Shown: positions 16,692-27,632, numbered from the stretch's first letter. The stretch: 64,000 nucleotides of DNA from Legionella impletisoli (GCF_900639875.1 NZ_CAAAIA010000006.1:124001-188000); one strand, 5' to 3'. Notes: a model not told the origin generated them from the letters alone. Numbers and translations are program-made.

Positions 16692-17546
16692 TTACTTTCT
16701 GGCTTGGTGATTGATTGACTTCTGAGTAATTTGGGACTCATAAAAGCGCTCTATGACGGCCAGTCGTTCTTTAGCGAGTTCATATTTATAACTAGATTGA
16801 GGCGGCATTCTTTTTAAGTCTTTTCCCCCTGCATGTACTTGATCTGCAAATATTTCGTTTAAGGAACGATTCGGCGCTTTTAAAATTTCGTATAACACCA
16901 TAAACGTGGTTGTTCTACCTTGTCCACCGCGGCAGTGAAAATAAAGCCATGTGTCTTTTGGAATAGAATGGACAAATTGGATAAATTTATTAAGTTCAGA
17001 TTGCTCAGGGGGAGCATGATCTAAGACATAAAAGCGTTGGTATCCTATACCAAGTTTTGATGCCAATTGAGCCTCACTTAACACACTTAATGGCTTTAAT
17101 ATCGTTTGCGAATACTTATCGGCTTCTTTTCTTAAGGGGGTAAGCGTTATCTTTGAAGTTTGACTAACTTGGTTGAGTAAATCACGCTCTTCAAACTCAA
17201 TGCGGCTAATGGATTTATTTTGATTATCCCAATTCCTATGGCCATACCAGCTGACGGGAATATCATTAATAAATCCATGCGACTCAGCTCTTAAATCGAC
17301 GATGATCACAGGCGCATTTAACTTGTTTAAAATCTTAATTAATTGAGATGGAGTAAATTGCCCGCTGCCCATCATGCGAAAATCTGAGTGGTTAATACTA
17401 CGAAATCGTTTGGGTAATGTTGCTTTTGGATTTCCATCCATAACCAGTTGAGTGGTAGCTGAATAACCTATTGCAGATAAATAAAAGAATAGAAAAAAAA
17501 GAAATAAAAAAAACGGATCCCTAAAGCAACCAGGGATCCGTTTCAT
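16692..17546 (-). CDS. Exported PTP-like inositol polyphosphatase (phytase), LppA-like
   Basis: A cysteine phosphatase of the PTP-like phytase family. The P-loop HCRGGQGRTTT has Cys205 and Arg211 (CX5R), preceded by the general-acid region VLDHAPPEQSELNKF and an upstream Arg/Asp segment FRMMGSGQFTPSQL. A signal peptide with a Phe/Leu-rich core (PFFLFLFFLFFYLSAIG) is visible. ATG 17546 is used; TTG 17558 is possible. Legionella pneumophila LppA, a translocated phytase, belongs to this family. The start is only 28 bp after the plaA stop, and its first codons form an intrinsic terminator hairpin, so expression from the plaA transcript may be strongly limited. Confidence 0.82.
   Translation of the reverse strand: MKRIPGCFRDPFFLFLFFLFFYLSAIGYSATTQLVMDGNPKATLPKRFRSINHSDFRMMGSGQFTPSQLIKILNKLNAPVIIVDLRAESHGFINDIPVSWYGHRNWDNQNKSISRIEFEERDLLNQVSQTSKITLTPLRKEADKYSQTILKPLSVLSEAQLASKLGIGYQRFYVLDHAPPEQSELNKFIQFVHSIPKDTWLYFHCRGGQGRTTTFMVLYEILKAPNRSLNEIFADQVHAGGKDLKRMPPQSSYKYELAKERLAVIERFYESQITQKSINHQARK
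17504..17543 (-). terminator. Intrinsic terminator of plaA inside the phytase 5' coding region
   Basis: On the minus strand a perfect 12-bp stem (AAACGGATCCCT at 17532-17543 with AGGGATCCGTTT at 17511-17522, 9-nt loop) is followed by a run of T residues. It begins at codon 2 of the phytase gene and its T tract encodes the Phe/Leu core of the signal peptide. Confidence 0.85.
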
Positions 17547-17574
17547 GAACTTAGCCAAGCAATAGCCCAGCCGC

Positions 17575-18525
17575 TTAACTATTCACAGTTTTCTTAGCAA
17601 ATTCAAAGCCGGCGTTATCAAGGTCCTGAAGTGTGCGCTCAGAAAGTATTTTGTGCGCCAATGCGGTCGGATGAACGGGGTCAAAAAACAAATATCCGTC
17701 GCAAGGATCAACTTGACCTTTAGCTTGTTTGATTAAAGATGCGGCTAAACCCATCATGGTAGGCGAGGCATTTTGAATATCCTCTGAAGGTGGATATTTA
17801 TCAAAACAAGTATCTTTCAAGGTTTCTTTGTTAAAACCAAAACTTTCAGGACCAAGAATTAACTCACTAAACATGCTCCCAACATTTAAATAAAGCCATT
17901 GGACTTCTGGGTATGCTTTTTGAAATTCTTCCACTTGCTGAAGTAACGCCACATTATGATCAATCGCAAGAATAGACAACTTGTCATTGGCATTATAGTC
18001 ATAAGCTACCGGGGTTTTACCAAGATCGGGTAGATTAACAACGACGATGTGTTTTGCGCCCTTGTCAACAAGCCGTTGTACTTCCGTTTTAATGCCGCCG
18101 AGCACAATAGATAAAGCTTTATCATCATCCTCAGGCATTGCTAGATAATTATTAGAGCCAATCCAGACAATGTATAACGCATCCGCATCCGCTTTATCCT
18201 CATTTGCTAAAAAATAACTATTAACTTCCTGATGCAGATTAAATAAAGCCGAATCGGGATCTTCAACGGGATCTAATACGCCAGCACCCCCAAAAGCATA
18301 ATCGAATAATTCGGTTTCTTTAGCATTCGCCACAAGCTCAATCCAAACGGGACCGTTGGTAAATCGCCCTTCATAATAAGGTGCGGTGGGAAATTGCTTT
18401 TTCATGTACTCATAGAAGTTGCCATTATCAGAGAGACTATCACCAAACACAACGATTTTATTGATGGGTGTAGCTGAAACAGCTAAAGAAAACAACAAGG
18501 TGAATAAAGTAAAAAAAATTCTCAT
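17575..18525 (-). CDS. plaA: Secreted GDSL lysophospholipase A, PlaA-like
   Basis: SGNH/GDSL hydrolase with a signal peptide (MRIFFTLFTLLFSLAVSA). The nucleophile is in VVFGDSLSDNG (Ser30), oxyanion residues are in FGGAG and IGSNNY, and the C-terminal catalytic block is DPVHPT. Length 316, close to Legionella PlaA (about 309). Two cysteines, in DTCFDKY and DPCDGY, bracket a loop of the kind that in PlaA forms a disulfide and is cut by the zinc protease ProA to activate the enzyme; a ProA-like gene is at 54-56 kb. PlaA is a type II-secreted enzyme that degrades lysophospholipids. The dksA/djlA neighbourhood fits my recollection of the L. pneumophila plaA locus. Confidence 0.88.
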   Translation of the reverse strand: MRIFFTLFTLLFSLAVSATPINKIVVFGDSLSDNGNFYEYMKKQFPTAPYYEGRFTNGPVWIELVANAKETELFDYAFGGAGVLDPVEDPDSALFNLHQEVNSYFLANEDKADADALYIVWIGSNNYLAMPEDDDKALSIVLGGIKTEVQRLVDKGAKHIVVVNLPDLGKTPVAYDYNANDKLSILAIDHNVALLQQVEEFQKAYPEVQWLYLNVGSMFSELILGPESFGFNKETLKDTCFDKYPPSEDIQNASPTMMGLAASLIKQAKGQVDPCDGYLFFDPVHPTALAHKILSERTLQDLDNAGFEFAKKTVNS

Positions 18526-18658
18526 GCCTGACCTTTTTTTAACAGGTTAGTTAAGCGCCCATTATAGTCTTGAATTGAATGTGCAATCAATAATTTATAG
18601 CGCTTTAGCTTCATAAGGGACTAAATTTGCTCAGCCTATATGTCCAAATGTTCGTTAA

Positions 18659-20383
18659 TTATGGAACAGGCTTAAAGCCCACTTGACCACATTGACCCGC
18701 ATAAAAATAATCAAAACGATATAACGGCCTGCGACCGGTATTTACAAAAATTTGACCTGTTTTAGTGCTGTCAATCCACTGCACATAGGTAGGAGTTGGA
18801 CTTTCGGGTGGAGGAGGCATGCCGTTGACCGTGGTAAAATTATAGCTCATGGCGGGGGCGCCTACTGGGCCCATTAAAATATCCATATCAATTCCTGCGG
18901 GCACTTCATGTTTGGCGTTAAATGTCCCTGCCGGCCATTGTGCACGAGGCAAATCAATAAACATCTCGCTAATCCCAACATCTAATAGCGCTGTACCACA
19001 AAACTGATTGGGCGCTGGAGAGTCAGGAAAACGATAACATCCAGCCTGAGGGAGGAAATCACCTGGAACTTGAGCATTAGGTGCTAAATTAATCACATCA
19101 TAATTATTGCTTGTGGTAATCCCTAAGGTTAAACCGGTAGGCGTCGTATTATCATGTGGTGTGAGGTAATAACCTGGGCTGATATCCGTTCCATTCATCG
19201 CATTGGTTAAGTGGAGGAACGCATTAGCCGTGGGTGAGTTGAATAAATCACCGGCCGTAGTGCTGTTTCGATTAAACCCAACCCCTAAATAGTGGAGAGT
19301 CGGTGCAGGCGGGTTTGTATAACAGGATTTTGTGGTTGGCCCCGTACAGAAAGCTTTATCAATAGCAAGAACTATTATAGGGATTGTTTCTACTAAGCCG
19401 TTATTTGTCTGAAATCTTACGGGGGCTAGGTAGTAATTTCCTGAATACGTATTACCACTGCTATCATAATATTTGACTCCATAAGCCCCTGGACCTATCA
19501 CATTTGGGCTATTTGGCAATTCATGTTTAGGAACAATAACGCCTAAAGATCCTGTGTCGATGGTAAAGCGGGAAAGGGTCGCGATTGGTGCGGTTACCTC
19601 ATAACCCACATCAGCTAATATCTGTAAGGGATCCGGTAGGCTTTGCACTAGTGGCACCTGATAATCACTACTGCCGTAAACACAAGCTGGGGTGTTTTGT
19701 TTTAATACCTGTGTCACACCTAACGCTGCGCCTTGATTCGTGCTGTCGCTAATCCAGGCATTGATAGAAATATTATTCGGGAATGATTGACCATTATAGG
19801 TAAACGTTACAGAGCCTGTGCTGGTCGTCGTTGACGTTGGAGAAATGACCCCGTTAGGTGCCCCATAAACGTCCACATGGATAGGATTCGTCGCACTGGG
19901 GATCAGTGGCTGGCCTTGAGAATTACACATCGTCATACTGATTGTAAACTGCTGTGCAAAATTTTGTCCACCCCCTGCTGGATTATTCACATAGGTAACT
20001 TCTGGGGTAAATTGAATGACATTCGCCTGGCAACTTGGCGGTGTAACAGGAATGATCGCTCTCTCTGAATCACTCACTGAAAACAAACAATATCCATTAG
20101 CATATTGAGTACACCCCGAGAGCGTATAACCTGGAGTATTTATTTTAATTCCAGCATTAGGGTAGGTATGGTTGGGTATGGTTGTGAGAATACTTAAGGT
20201 TGTAGATGAAACGGTATAATTTTGACAAGATAAAGGACCTTTTCCATTTAAACATAACGTAATACTTAAACTCGCGGGTGTGCCGGTTGCAGAAACGTTA
20301 AACAATAAGCCACTTCCAGAGTAAGCACTCTGGGAAATCAATAGCACCAACGCAACGCTTAAGTTTCTTAAGTTGTTTATCAT
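18659..20383 (-). CDS. Exported protein with pepsin-like aspartyl fold
   Basis: A 574-residue exported protein with a signal peptide (NLSVALVLLISQSAYSGSG). The N-terminal 230 residues are Ser/Thr/Pro-rich, with Ig-like strands and a GSVTFTYNG module resembling bacterial Ig-like domains. The C-terminal 330 residues look like a bilobal aspartic-protease fold: the first lobe has FTIDTGSLGVIVP (DTGS), the second has ALLDVGISEMFID, where DVG replaces the usual DTG/DSG. Whether it is catalytically active is therefore uncertain. Several Cys residues suggest disulfides and periplasmic or external location. ATG 20383 was preferred over 20398. It follows the outer-membrane barrel gene by about 50 bp and may be in one operon with it. 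Confidence 0.65.
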   Translation of the reverse strand: MINNLRNLSVALVLLISQSAYSGSGLLFNVSATGTPASLSITLCLNGKGPLSCQNYTVSSTTLSILTTIPNHTYPNAGIKINTPGYTLSGCTQYANGYCLFSVSDSERAIIPVTPPSCQANVIQFTPEVTYVNNPAGGGQNFAQQFTISMTMCNSQGQPLIPSATNPIHVDVYGAPNGVISPTSTTTSTGSVTFTYNGQSFPNNISINAWISDSTNQGAALGVTQVLKQNTPACVYGSSDYQVPLVQSLPDPLQILADVGYEVTAPIATLSRFTIDTGSLGVIVPKHELPNSPNVIGPGAYGVKYYDSSGNTYSGNYYLAPVRFQTNNGLVETIPIIVLAIDKAFCTGPTTKSCYTNPPAPTLHYLGVGFNRNSTTAGDLFNSPTANAFLHLTNAMNGTDISPGYYLTPHDNTTPTGLTLGITTSNNYDVINLAPNAQVPGDFLPQAGCYRFPDSPAPNQFCGTALLDVGISEMFIDLPRAQWPAGTFNAKHEVPAGIDMDILMGPVGAPAMSYNFTTVNGMPPPPESPTPTYVQWIDSTKTGQIFVNTGRRPLYRFDYFYAGQCGQVGFKPVP

Positions 20384-20431
20384 AATTAATCCATACATCC
20401 CTATACTGATAAGGTCTATTTTGAAACTTCC

Positions 20432-21160
20432 TCAGAGGGTAACGCCGCATACGAATGCATTGGCGTAGCTATTGCCAGTATGAAGCGTATTGAGTACTTG
20501 ATCTGAATTTCTATTGAACGAACCTTCACCTAAATAAAACAATTTATAACCACATTCTAATGAGGCTCTACCCAATAAATCATTTAATTTGAAACCAACA
20601 CCCCCCATTGCACTCCAAGTGGTGGTAGTCCGTCCAGAAAAAATATTATCCACAAGGGTAATCCCTCCATCGAGCGATTGTTCTTCAAAATGACTTGTCC
20701 GCATAAAGTTTGGTCCAAATCCTAATTCCATTACTAAATCAAACTTTGGAGAATTGGTTTTCACAAGAGATTTTGCTGAGGCATAAATGGGGAAATGTTC
20801 GACATCATAACGATAAGATAAGTTCGTAAATAAATTTTCTTGTACCACCGTACCCTGTACGCTTGTTTTAGCAAGATAAAAAGCATTTACACCAAAGGCC
20901 ATCTTGAATAATTTATACGATTGACCATCTATGAAATAACCTAAACCCATTAAACCGTTACTTCCTGTACCGCGCGTTACCGTAAAATCATCGCCTATCA
21001 AGTCGATGATGTTAATGTGTTGCGATTTACCTTGAGAGCTCCAATACCCCCCGGCTTGAACAATCACATGGCCGTCTTCTTTTAAATTAAGAGGAAAAAC
21101 CTGGGTTGAGATAACCAACAAACAAATGAAATAAAAAAATTTATGAATACTTAATCGCAT
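20432..21160 (-). CDS. Probable outer-membrane beta-barrel protein
   Basis: A 242-residue protein with a signal peptide (FFYFICLLVISTQVFPLN) followed by alternating hydrophobic/polar strands: HVIVQAGGYW, GLMGLGYFI, KMAFGVNAFYLA, LFTNLSYRYDV, LVMELGFGPNF, WSAMGGVGFKL, ASLECGYKLFYLGEGSF, and a final strand ANAFVCGVTL. This is the pattern of an eight-stranded OmpA/OmpW-like barrel. The protein does not end in Phe, unlike many porins. Related small barrels are common as families in Legionella. Function unknown. Confidence 0.7.
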   Translation of the reverse strand: MRLSIHKFFYFICLLVISTQVFPLNLKEDGHVIVQAGGYWSSQGKSQHINIIDLIGDDFTVTRGTGSNGLMGLGYFIDGQSYKLFKMAFGVNAFYLAKTSVQGTVVQENLFTNLSYRYDVEHFPIYASAKSLVKTNSPKFDLVMELGFGPNFMRTSHFEEQSLDGGITLVDNIFSGRTTTTWSAMGGVGFKLNDLLGRASLECGYKLFYLGEGSFNRNSDQVLNTLHTGNSYANAFVCGVTL

Positions 21161-21283
21161 ATCCGAGCTGCTCCATGCATGGCTTAAAGTGCTTCACCCT
21201 ATCGAAACGCCTAAAATTTGGAATCATCATATTCGATTAGATGCATTAGTCAAGTAACTCTCGGGTCGCATAATACCCATTTT

Positions 21284-23185
21284 TTATAACCCACTAATCG
21301 TGAGCGCATTTAAAGCAATAACTGGGGTTTGAAATTCGATGCTTTTAGGAGTAAGGATTGTTATCGAATTCCCACCTTCTAAAATTAATTTGCCTCGCGC
21401 TCTAATCTCAATTTGTCCAGATTTTGTATGCCAAAATTGTGATCCAAGAGCAGTATGAATATTGAGATTTTCTGTAGCAACGAAAGCCATTGTATGGGTT
21501 GATTTGAGTTTTATCGTGTTGAGTGCTCTACAGAAAAACTCATTGGATTTTGCTTTTAATTCCGTTTGACACTGTAAGCTTATAAGGGTTTTGCTAGTAA
21601 AAAACGCCATGCCATCTTCACTGACCAACTGCATCGTTTCATTGCACCAAAACCTGACTTGCTCTAAAGCATAATACTTTAGCTCTTGTGATTTAATCTG
21701 AATGTGATTAAACGCATTTAACGCTAGATTCCCAGTGGAAGCGCGTAATAAAAATTGCGACTCATTCGATTGTTGAGACAGTTTAAATTTGGTTAAAGCA
21801 TCCGCGCTTTTAAGCATGACGCTACTTTGTTTAGACGATTCACTAAATAACAACTGACCTCTCGAGAGGGATTGAATTAGACCGTCGGATTGATTTTTAT
21901 CCGTCACAAGAGAGAGATTTTGTGGGGTCGGTAACGCGCCAAGAATAATGGGTTGATGTTGAATCCCATTTTGATAGCCTATCAATACCTCCGTAGCTCC
22001 TTGAAATGGAGAACTAAATCCATAATGATTTCCTGAGTAATACAGTGCGTTTCTTATTTTTTCCCACTGGGGTGAGAACGATTTCTCTTCAGTTTGGCCA
22101 TGGTGGAATAAAATACAATACTCTCCATTGCTTGATACATTGGGATAAGCACTTTGGCGCTGTTCAATTCGTCCTAAATGAAATATGGAATACGGTTTTG
22201 GTTTTATAGCCGAACTTGATGGGAACTCTGAATAGGATTGCGATAACATCACCTCACAAGTTAACGGCACTCGTTTTTCTGCTGTTTGCTCAGTAAATCC
22301 TGTCAAGATCATTGATTTAACAGTGTAATTGGATGTCGTCATGGGATGATTTACCAGCACTTCTTGACCTGGAAATACCATGAATGTTTGTAAAGTCATC
22401 CATAAAGAGTCGCCTTCTTCATCAATTAATGATTGGCGATATACCGTATTATGAACTTGTTTTCCTATGGCATATGGATGATTAGATGAAACACGCGAAC
22501 GCTTAAGCTCTGTGGTGTCAGGATCATAGTACTGATACTCGATGACTTGAGTACAAACCTGACTTTCCCGCGAAAACTTGCTTAGTTCATTAAAGCCATT
22601 GAGTCCGGAGATGGGCTTTAACTTAAGTTCAATGGGTTGGTGTTTTATCAACTCTGAGCGTGTATCGGTTATAACACACTTTACGCCTTCTAGCGTTTGC
22701 TCGTACTCATAAAATAAGCCGTACAGATTCAAAAGCTTATGGAAAAATTCGAGTGAGTTCTCCTGAACTTGCTGAAGCCAAATCCGCTTTTGTGAAGCGT
22801 TGAGCTTTAATTCATAATTCAATTTATCGCACAAGCCCGCTTGGGTTAGCATGGCATGGAGTAATTCAGATAATGTGACATTAGGATAGATGCGTGTCTC
22901 ATGACGATTTAAATAGTGGCTCAGGGGAGAAATGACCACAATATTGAGCTCATGATGCTTATCGGAATACATTTCTTCTAAAAGCAATACAAAACCGTGA
23001 AAGGCATAATCGTTTATCGAAAAACAAACGGCTTCGCCAAGTTGAATGGTTTGCTGAGGGTTAATGATCGTGATAACGATTTGATATTCTTGAGATATTC
23101 CCCACTCTTTTAATATAAAGGATGCGACGTTCATATCGCCAGAGGACGTACTTAAAACATAAGAAGGACTTGTATCAACACCCAT
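21284..23185 (-). CDS. VgrG-like (Rhs element Vgr) type VI secretion spike protein, orphan
   Basis: A 633-residue VgrG-family protein. Residues 1-370 match the gp27-like base (HGFVLLLEEMYSDKHHELNIVVISPLSHYL, ENSLEFFHKLLNLYGLFYEYEQ, IEYQYYDPDTTELKRSR). The OB-fold follows (EYCILFHHG ... YGFSSPFQGATEVLIGYQNG then QHQPIILGALPTPQN), then a repetitive beta-strand region (LRASTGNLALNAFNHIQIKS, GQIEIRARGKLILEGGNSI) like the gp5 beta-helix. No PAAR, Hcp, adaptor or toxin gene adjoins it, and no T6SS sheath or ATPase gene is in the window. It may serve a T6SS or phage-like tail elsewhere, or be a relic. Divergence from classical VgrG motifs is considerable. Confidence 0.78.
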   Translation of the reverse strand: MGVDTSPSYVLSTSSGDMNVASFILKEWGISQEYQIVITIINPQQTIQLGEAVCFSINDYAFHGFVLLLEEMYSDKHHELNIVVISPLSHYLNRHETRIYPNVTLSELLHAMLTQAGLCDKLNYELKLNASQKRIWLQQVQENSLEFFHKLLNLYGLFYEYEQTLEGVKCVITDTRSELIKHQPIELKLKPISGLNGFNELSKFSRESQVCTQVIEYQYYDPDTTELKRSRVSSNHPYAIGKQVHNTVYRQSLIDEEGDSLWMTLQTFMVFPGQEVLVNHPMTTSNYTVKSMILTGFTEQTAEKRVPLTCEVMLSQSYSEFPSSSAIKPKPYSIFHLGRIEQRQSAYPNVSSNGEYCILFHHGQTEEKSFSPQWEKIRNALYYSGNHYGFSSPFQGATEVLIGYQNGIQHQPIILGALPTPQNLSLVTDKNQSDGLIQSLSRGQLLFSESSKQSSVMLKSADALTKFKLSQQSNESQFLLRASTGNLALNAFNHIQIKSQELKYYALEQVRFWCNETMQLVSEDGMAFFTSKTLISLQCQTELKAKSNEFFCRALNTIKLKSTHTMAFVATENLNIHTALGSQFWHTKSGQIEIRARGKLILEGGNSITILTPKSIEFQTPVIALNALTISGL

Positions 23186-23264
23186 TTCTTTTCCATGTTA
23201 TTCCCTTAAACCGGAAAGAGTAATGAATACGCCGTAGAAATACAAGCAAACCGTTTTGAAACGA

Positions 23265-23288
23265 AATTCCCGCCCTTGAGCGGGAATT
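23265..23288. terminator. Hairpin between deaD and vgrG
   Basis: A perfect 9-bp stem AATTCCCGC / GCGGGAATT with a 6-nt loop lies just after the deaD stop on the minus strand. Only a weak T tract follows, so it may be a Rho-assisted or processed 3' end rather than a strong intrinsic terminator. Confidence 0.5.
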
Positions 23289-23304
23289 ATTAATTTCTTA
23301 ATCC

Positions 23305-24969
23305 CTAACTTAATGGAGTCAAATTCAGCTGGCGGCCACATACCCACGCTTTATTCAAATGATGAACCACCTCTTTTTGCATTCCTTTCGGTAAACAAAC
23401 AGTGGAATAATAATCATGGATCTTTAACCCAGTAATATGACGGCTTTGAAGCCCTGCTTCGTTGGCAATAGCACCCACAATATTTCCAGGCTTAACGCCA
23501 TGAATGCGACCTACATCCAGTCGATAAATCTCTTGTTGCGCATCGGCTTGAAAAGGTTTAGTTTGGCGATCGTAATCTTTTTTAGACCGTTTTTCTTTCC
23601 GGCTATCAAAGGATTTATTCGTTTCTCGTTCTGTACGAGCGGGAAGAGAAAAGGAAAACTTAGTTTGCCAAGGCTGGTCGTGATTTAACTGTAACGCTAA
23701 AGCTGCAGCTAATTCTTTCGCGCCTATATTTTCTCTAGACATATACTCGCTAATCATTTCCACATAAGCTGGGAGATGATCGCTCTCAAGTCGCTGAGAA
23801 ATCCCTGTTAAAAAGCGCTGCTTTTTGGCAGCCTGAATCATTGCATCCGTAGGGATTGTAATTTTTTCAATACGCTGGCGAGTATGACGTTCAATTGAAT
23901 TAATCAATCTCGATTCTTTAGGGGTTACAAACAAAATGGTGACACCACTTCGCCCTGCCCTGCCCGTGCGACCAATTCTATGCACATATGTTTCAGAATC
24001 CTGCGCGATATCATAATTGATAACATGGGTGACGCGGTCCACATCAAGGCCTCGAGCAGCAACATCGGTTGCGACTAAGATATTTAATGTGCCTTGTTTA
24101 AATTGCGAAATAATGCGCTCACGAAGAGCTTGAGTGAGGTCTCCATGAATTGCCATAGCATGATGACCGTGTGCCTGTAAAAAGGTGGCGACTTCATCTG
24201 CACCACTTTTAGTACGGGTAAACACAATAACCCCTTGAAAGTCTTCCACCGCAAGAATGCGTAAAAGCGCCTCAGGTTTTTGACCTTGGGAAGCAAATAA
24301 AAATCGCTGTTCAATGCTTTTAACCGTGGCGGTGGCCATCTTAATTTCAACAGAAACAGGGTCATTTAGGTATTGTTTTGCAATTTGTCGGATTCGAGAT
24401 GGCATGGTGGCTGAAAATAAAGCCATTTGTTTTTGCTCGGGCAATTGTGCCAAAATGGTTTCGACATCTTCAATAAATCCCATACGAAGCATTTCATCTG
24501 CTTCATCCAAAACAAACGTTTTTAGATGATTTAGCTTAAGCGATCCTCTCTGAATGTGATCAAGCACACGACCAGGGGTTCCTACGACGATCTGTGCACC
24601 GTCCTGCAGTTTTTTTAACTGTGGACGATAATCCTGGCCACCACATAAAACGGTAATTCGCACATTCGCTTGATGCACGGCTAAAGACTCAATATGTTCA
24701 GCAACTTGAATTGCTAACTCTCGGGTTGGTGCAATAATGAGTGCTTGGGTATGATTCAGAGGGGTCAAACCCTGCAAAATCGGCAATGAAAACGCTGCTG
24801 TTTTACCGGTACCAGTCTGCGCAAGTCCAATTAAATCCCGGCCTTTTAATAACCAGGGAATGGTTTGCTGCTGAATATCAGAGGGTTTTTCAAATTTCAA
24901 ATCGGTTAAGGCTTGTAACAACGTAGGTGACAGCCCTAATGAGGAAAAAGCAAAAGATTCTTGAGACAT
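23305..24969 (-). CDS. deaD: DEAD-box ATP-dependent RNA helicase, DeaD/CsdA type
   Basis: Two RecA-like domains with all DEAD-box motifs: AQTGTGKTAA (I), PTRELAIQ (Ia), TPGRVLDH (Ib), DEADEML (II), SATMP (III), VATDVAARGLDVD (V) and HRIGRTGRAG (VI). A basic spacer (RKEKRSKKDYDRQTK) follows, then a C-terminal DbpA-type RNA-binding domain (IYRLDVGRIHGVKPGNIVGAIAN). At 554 residues it is shorter than E. coli DeaD (about 629) but has the same order. It unwinds structured RNA in ribosome assembly and mRNA decay, especially in the cold. A long untranslated leader of up to about 440 bp precedes it, as in many cold-shock helicases. Confidence 0.9.
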   Translation of the reverse strand: MSQESFAFSSLGLSPTLLQALTDLKFEKPSDIQQQTIPWLLKGRDLIGLAQTGTGKTAAFSLPILQGLTPLNHTQALIIAPTRELAIQVAEHIESLAVHQANVRITVLCGGQDYRPQLKKLQDGAQIVVGTPGRVLDHIQRGSLKLNHLKTFVLDEADEMLRMGFIEDVETILAQLPEQKQMALFSATMPSRIRQIAKQYLNDPVSVEIKMATATVKSIEQRFLFASQGQKPEALLRILAVEDFQGVIVFTRTKSGADEVATFLQAHGHHAMAIHGDLTQALRERIISQFKQGTLNILVATDVAARGLDVDRVTHVINYDIAQDSETYVHRIGRTGRAGRSGVTILFVTPKESRLINSIERHTRQRIEKITIPTDAMIQAAKKQRFLTGISQRLESDHLPAYVEMISEYMSRENIGAKELAAALALQLNHDQPWQTKFSFSLPARTERETNKSFDSRKEKRSKKDYDRQTKPFQADAQQEIYRLDVGRIHGVKPGNIVGAIANEAGLQSRHITGLKIHDYYSTVCLPKGMQKEVVHHLNKAWVCGRQLNLTPLS

Positions 24970-25415
24970 AATATTCCTGTGAAATAATAAACCTAGAAAC
25001 AGTTAAAAAATCAACTGTTCTTTAGGATAAACAAAGAGCAAGCGTTCACTCTGTTCAATATTCACCGTTATTTATGTCTTAAGACTAAATAACATCATTC
25101 CGAGCACCATAGCGACTTCAGTAGTACACCATCGAAAAAGACTGATTCATCCTTTTCCTTGCCAGGTAAGTAGGTTCACCATGACGGATGTTGTCTTTGA
25201 AAAGCTATGGCATCACAAATAAAGTAAAATGTTTACAATATTCGGATGAAACAGGAAACACGTTCAGAGTAGTTGCTTTATCTATGTTAAAATCAAAACT
25301 CAATCAGCATAATAGCAAATTTTTCAACATTATGCACTAAATTTATTATTCACCGGCAATTCCCGCTTATCTTAACGATTTAATAAGCGGGTTTATCTGC
25401 CAGAAACCCTCTATT
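24970..25415. other. 446-bp gene-free region: deaD leader and fadH 3' end
   Basis: No convincing ORF. Near deaD there is a hairpin-forming AACAGTT...AACTGTT pair (about 25000-25020), which would fold in the deaD 5' leader. Near fadH a 9-bp stem CCCGCTTAT (25362-25370) / ATAAGCGGG (25383-25391) could end the upstream transcript on either strand. The middle (25060-25330) shows no clear feature; a long regulatory 5' UTR is plausible by analogy with cold-shock helicase genes. Confidence 0.45.
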
Positions 25416-27449
<2,034 letters not shown>

Positions 27450-27477
27450 TCAAATCATTTGCTAAAAAAAATTAGTA

Positions 27478-27632
27478 TATACCCGTAATCTTTCAAAATG
27501 CGAGATTTTAGATGCATTTATTTTTCTTCCTGCTCAATTTTAAAAAACGAGTAATGGCTATTTCCATTAGGAGTTTTAATTGAGCAGGAAGGAATAAGTA
27601 TAAAACGCGCATTTTGAAAGATTACGGGTATA
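27478..27632. mobile_element. Palindromic MITE-like element with perfect 25-bp terminal inverted repeats
   Basis: A 155-bp element whose left end TATACCCGTAATCTTTCAAA (continuing ATGCG) is exactly repeated in inverse at the right end. Inside is a second inverted pair, CTTCCTGCTCAATT / AATTGAGCAGGAAG, so the whole element can fold into one long hairpin. The TA at each end fits a TA target. A solo 16-bp end of the same family occurs at 48733-48748. The element fills most of the 308-bp gap between fadH and the DMT transporter; the remainder shows no clear feature. Confidence 0.88.

Noticed and set aside
21284..23185. Type VI secretion cluster
   Set aside because: Only a VgrG-like gene is present; no sheath, baseplate, ClpV, Hcp or PAAR gene occurs in the window.
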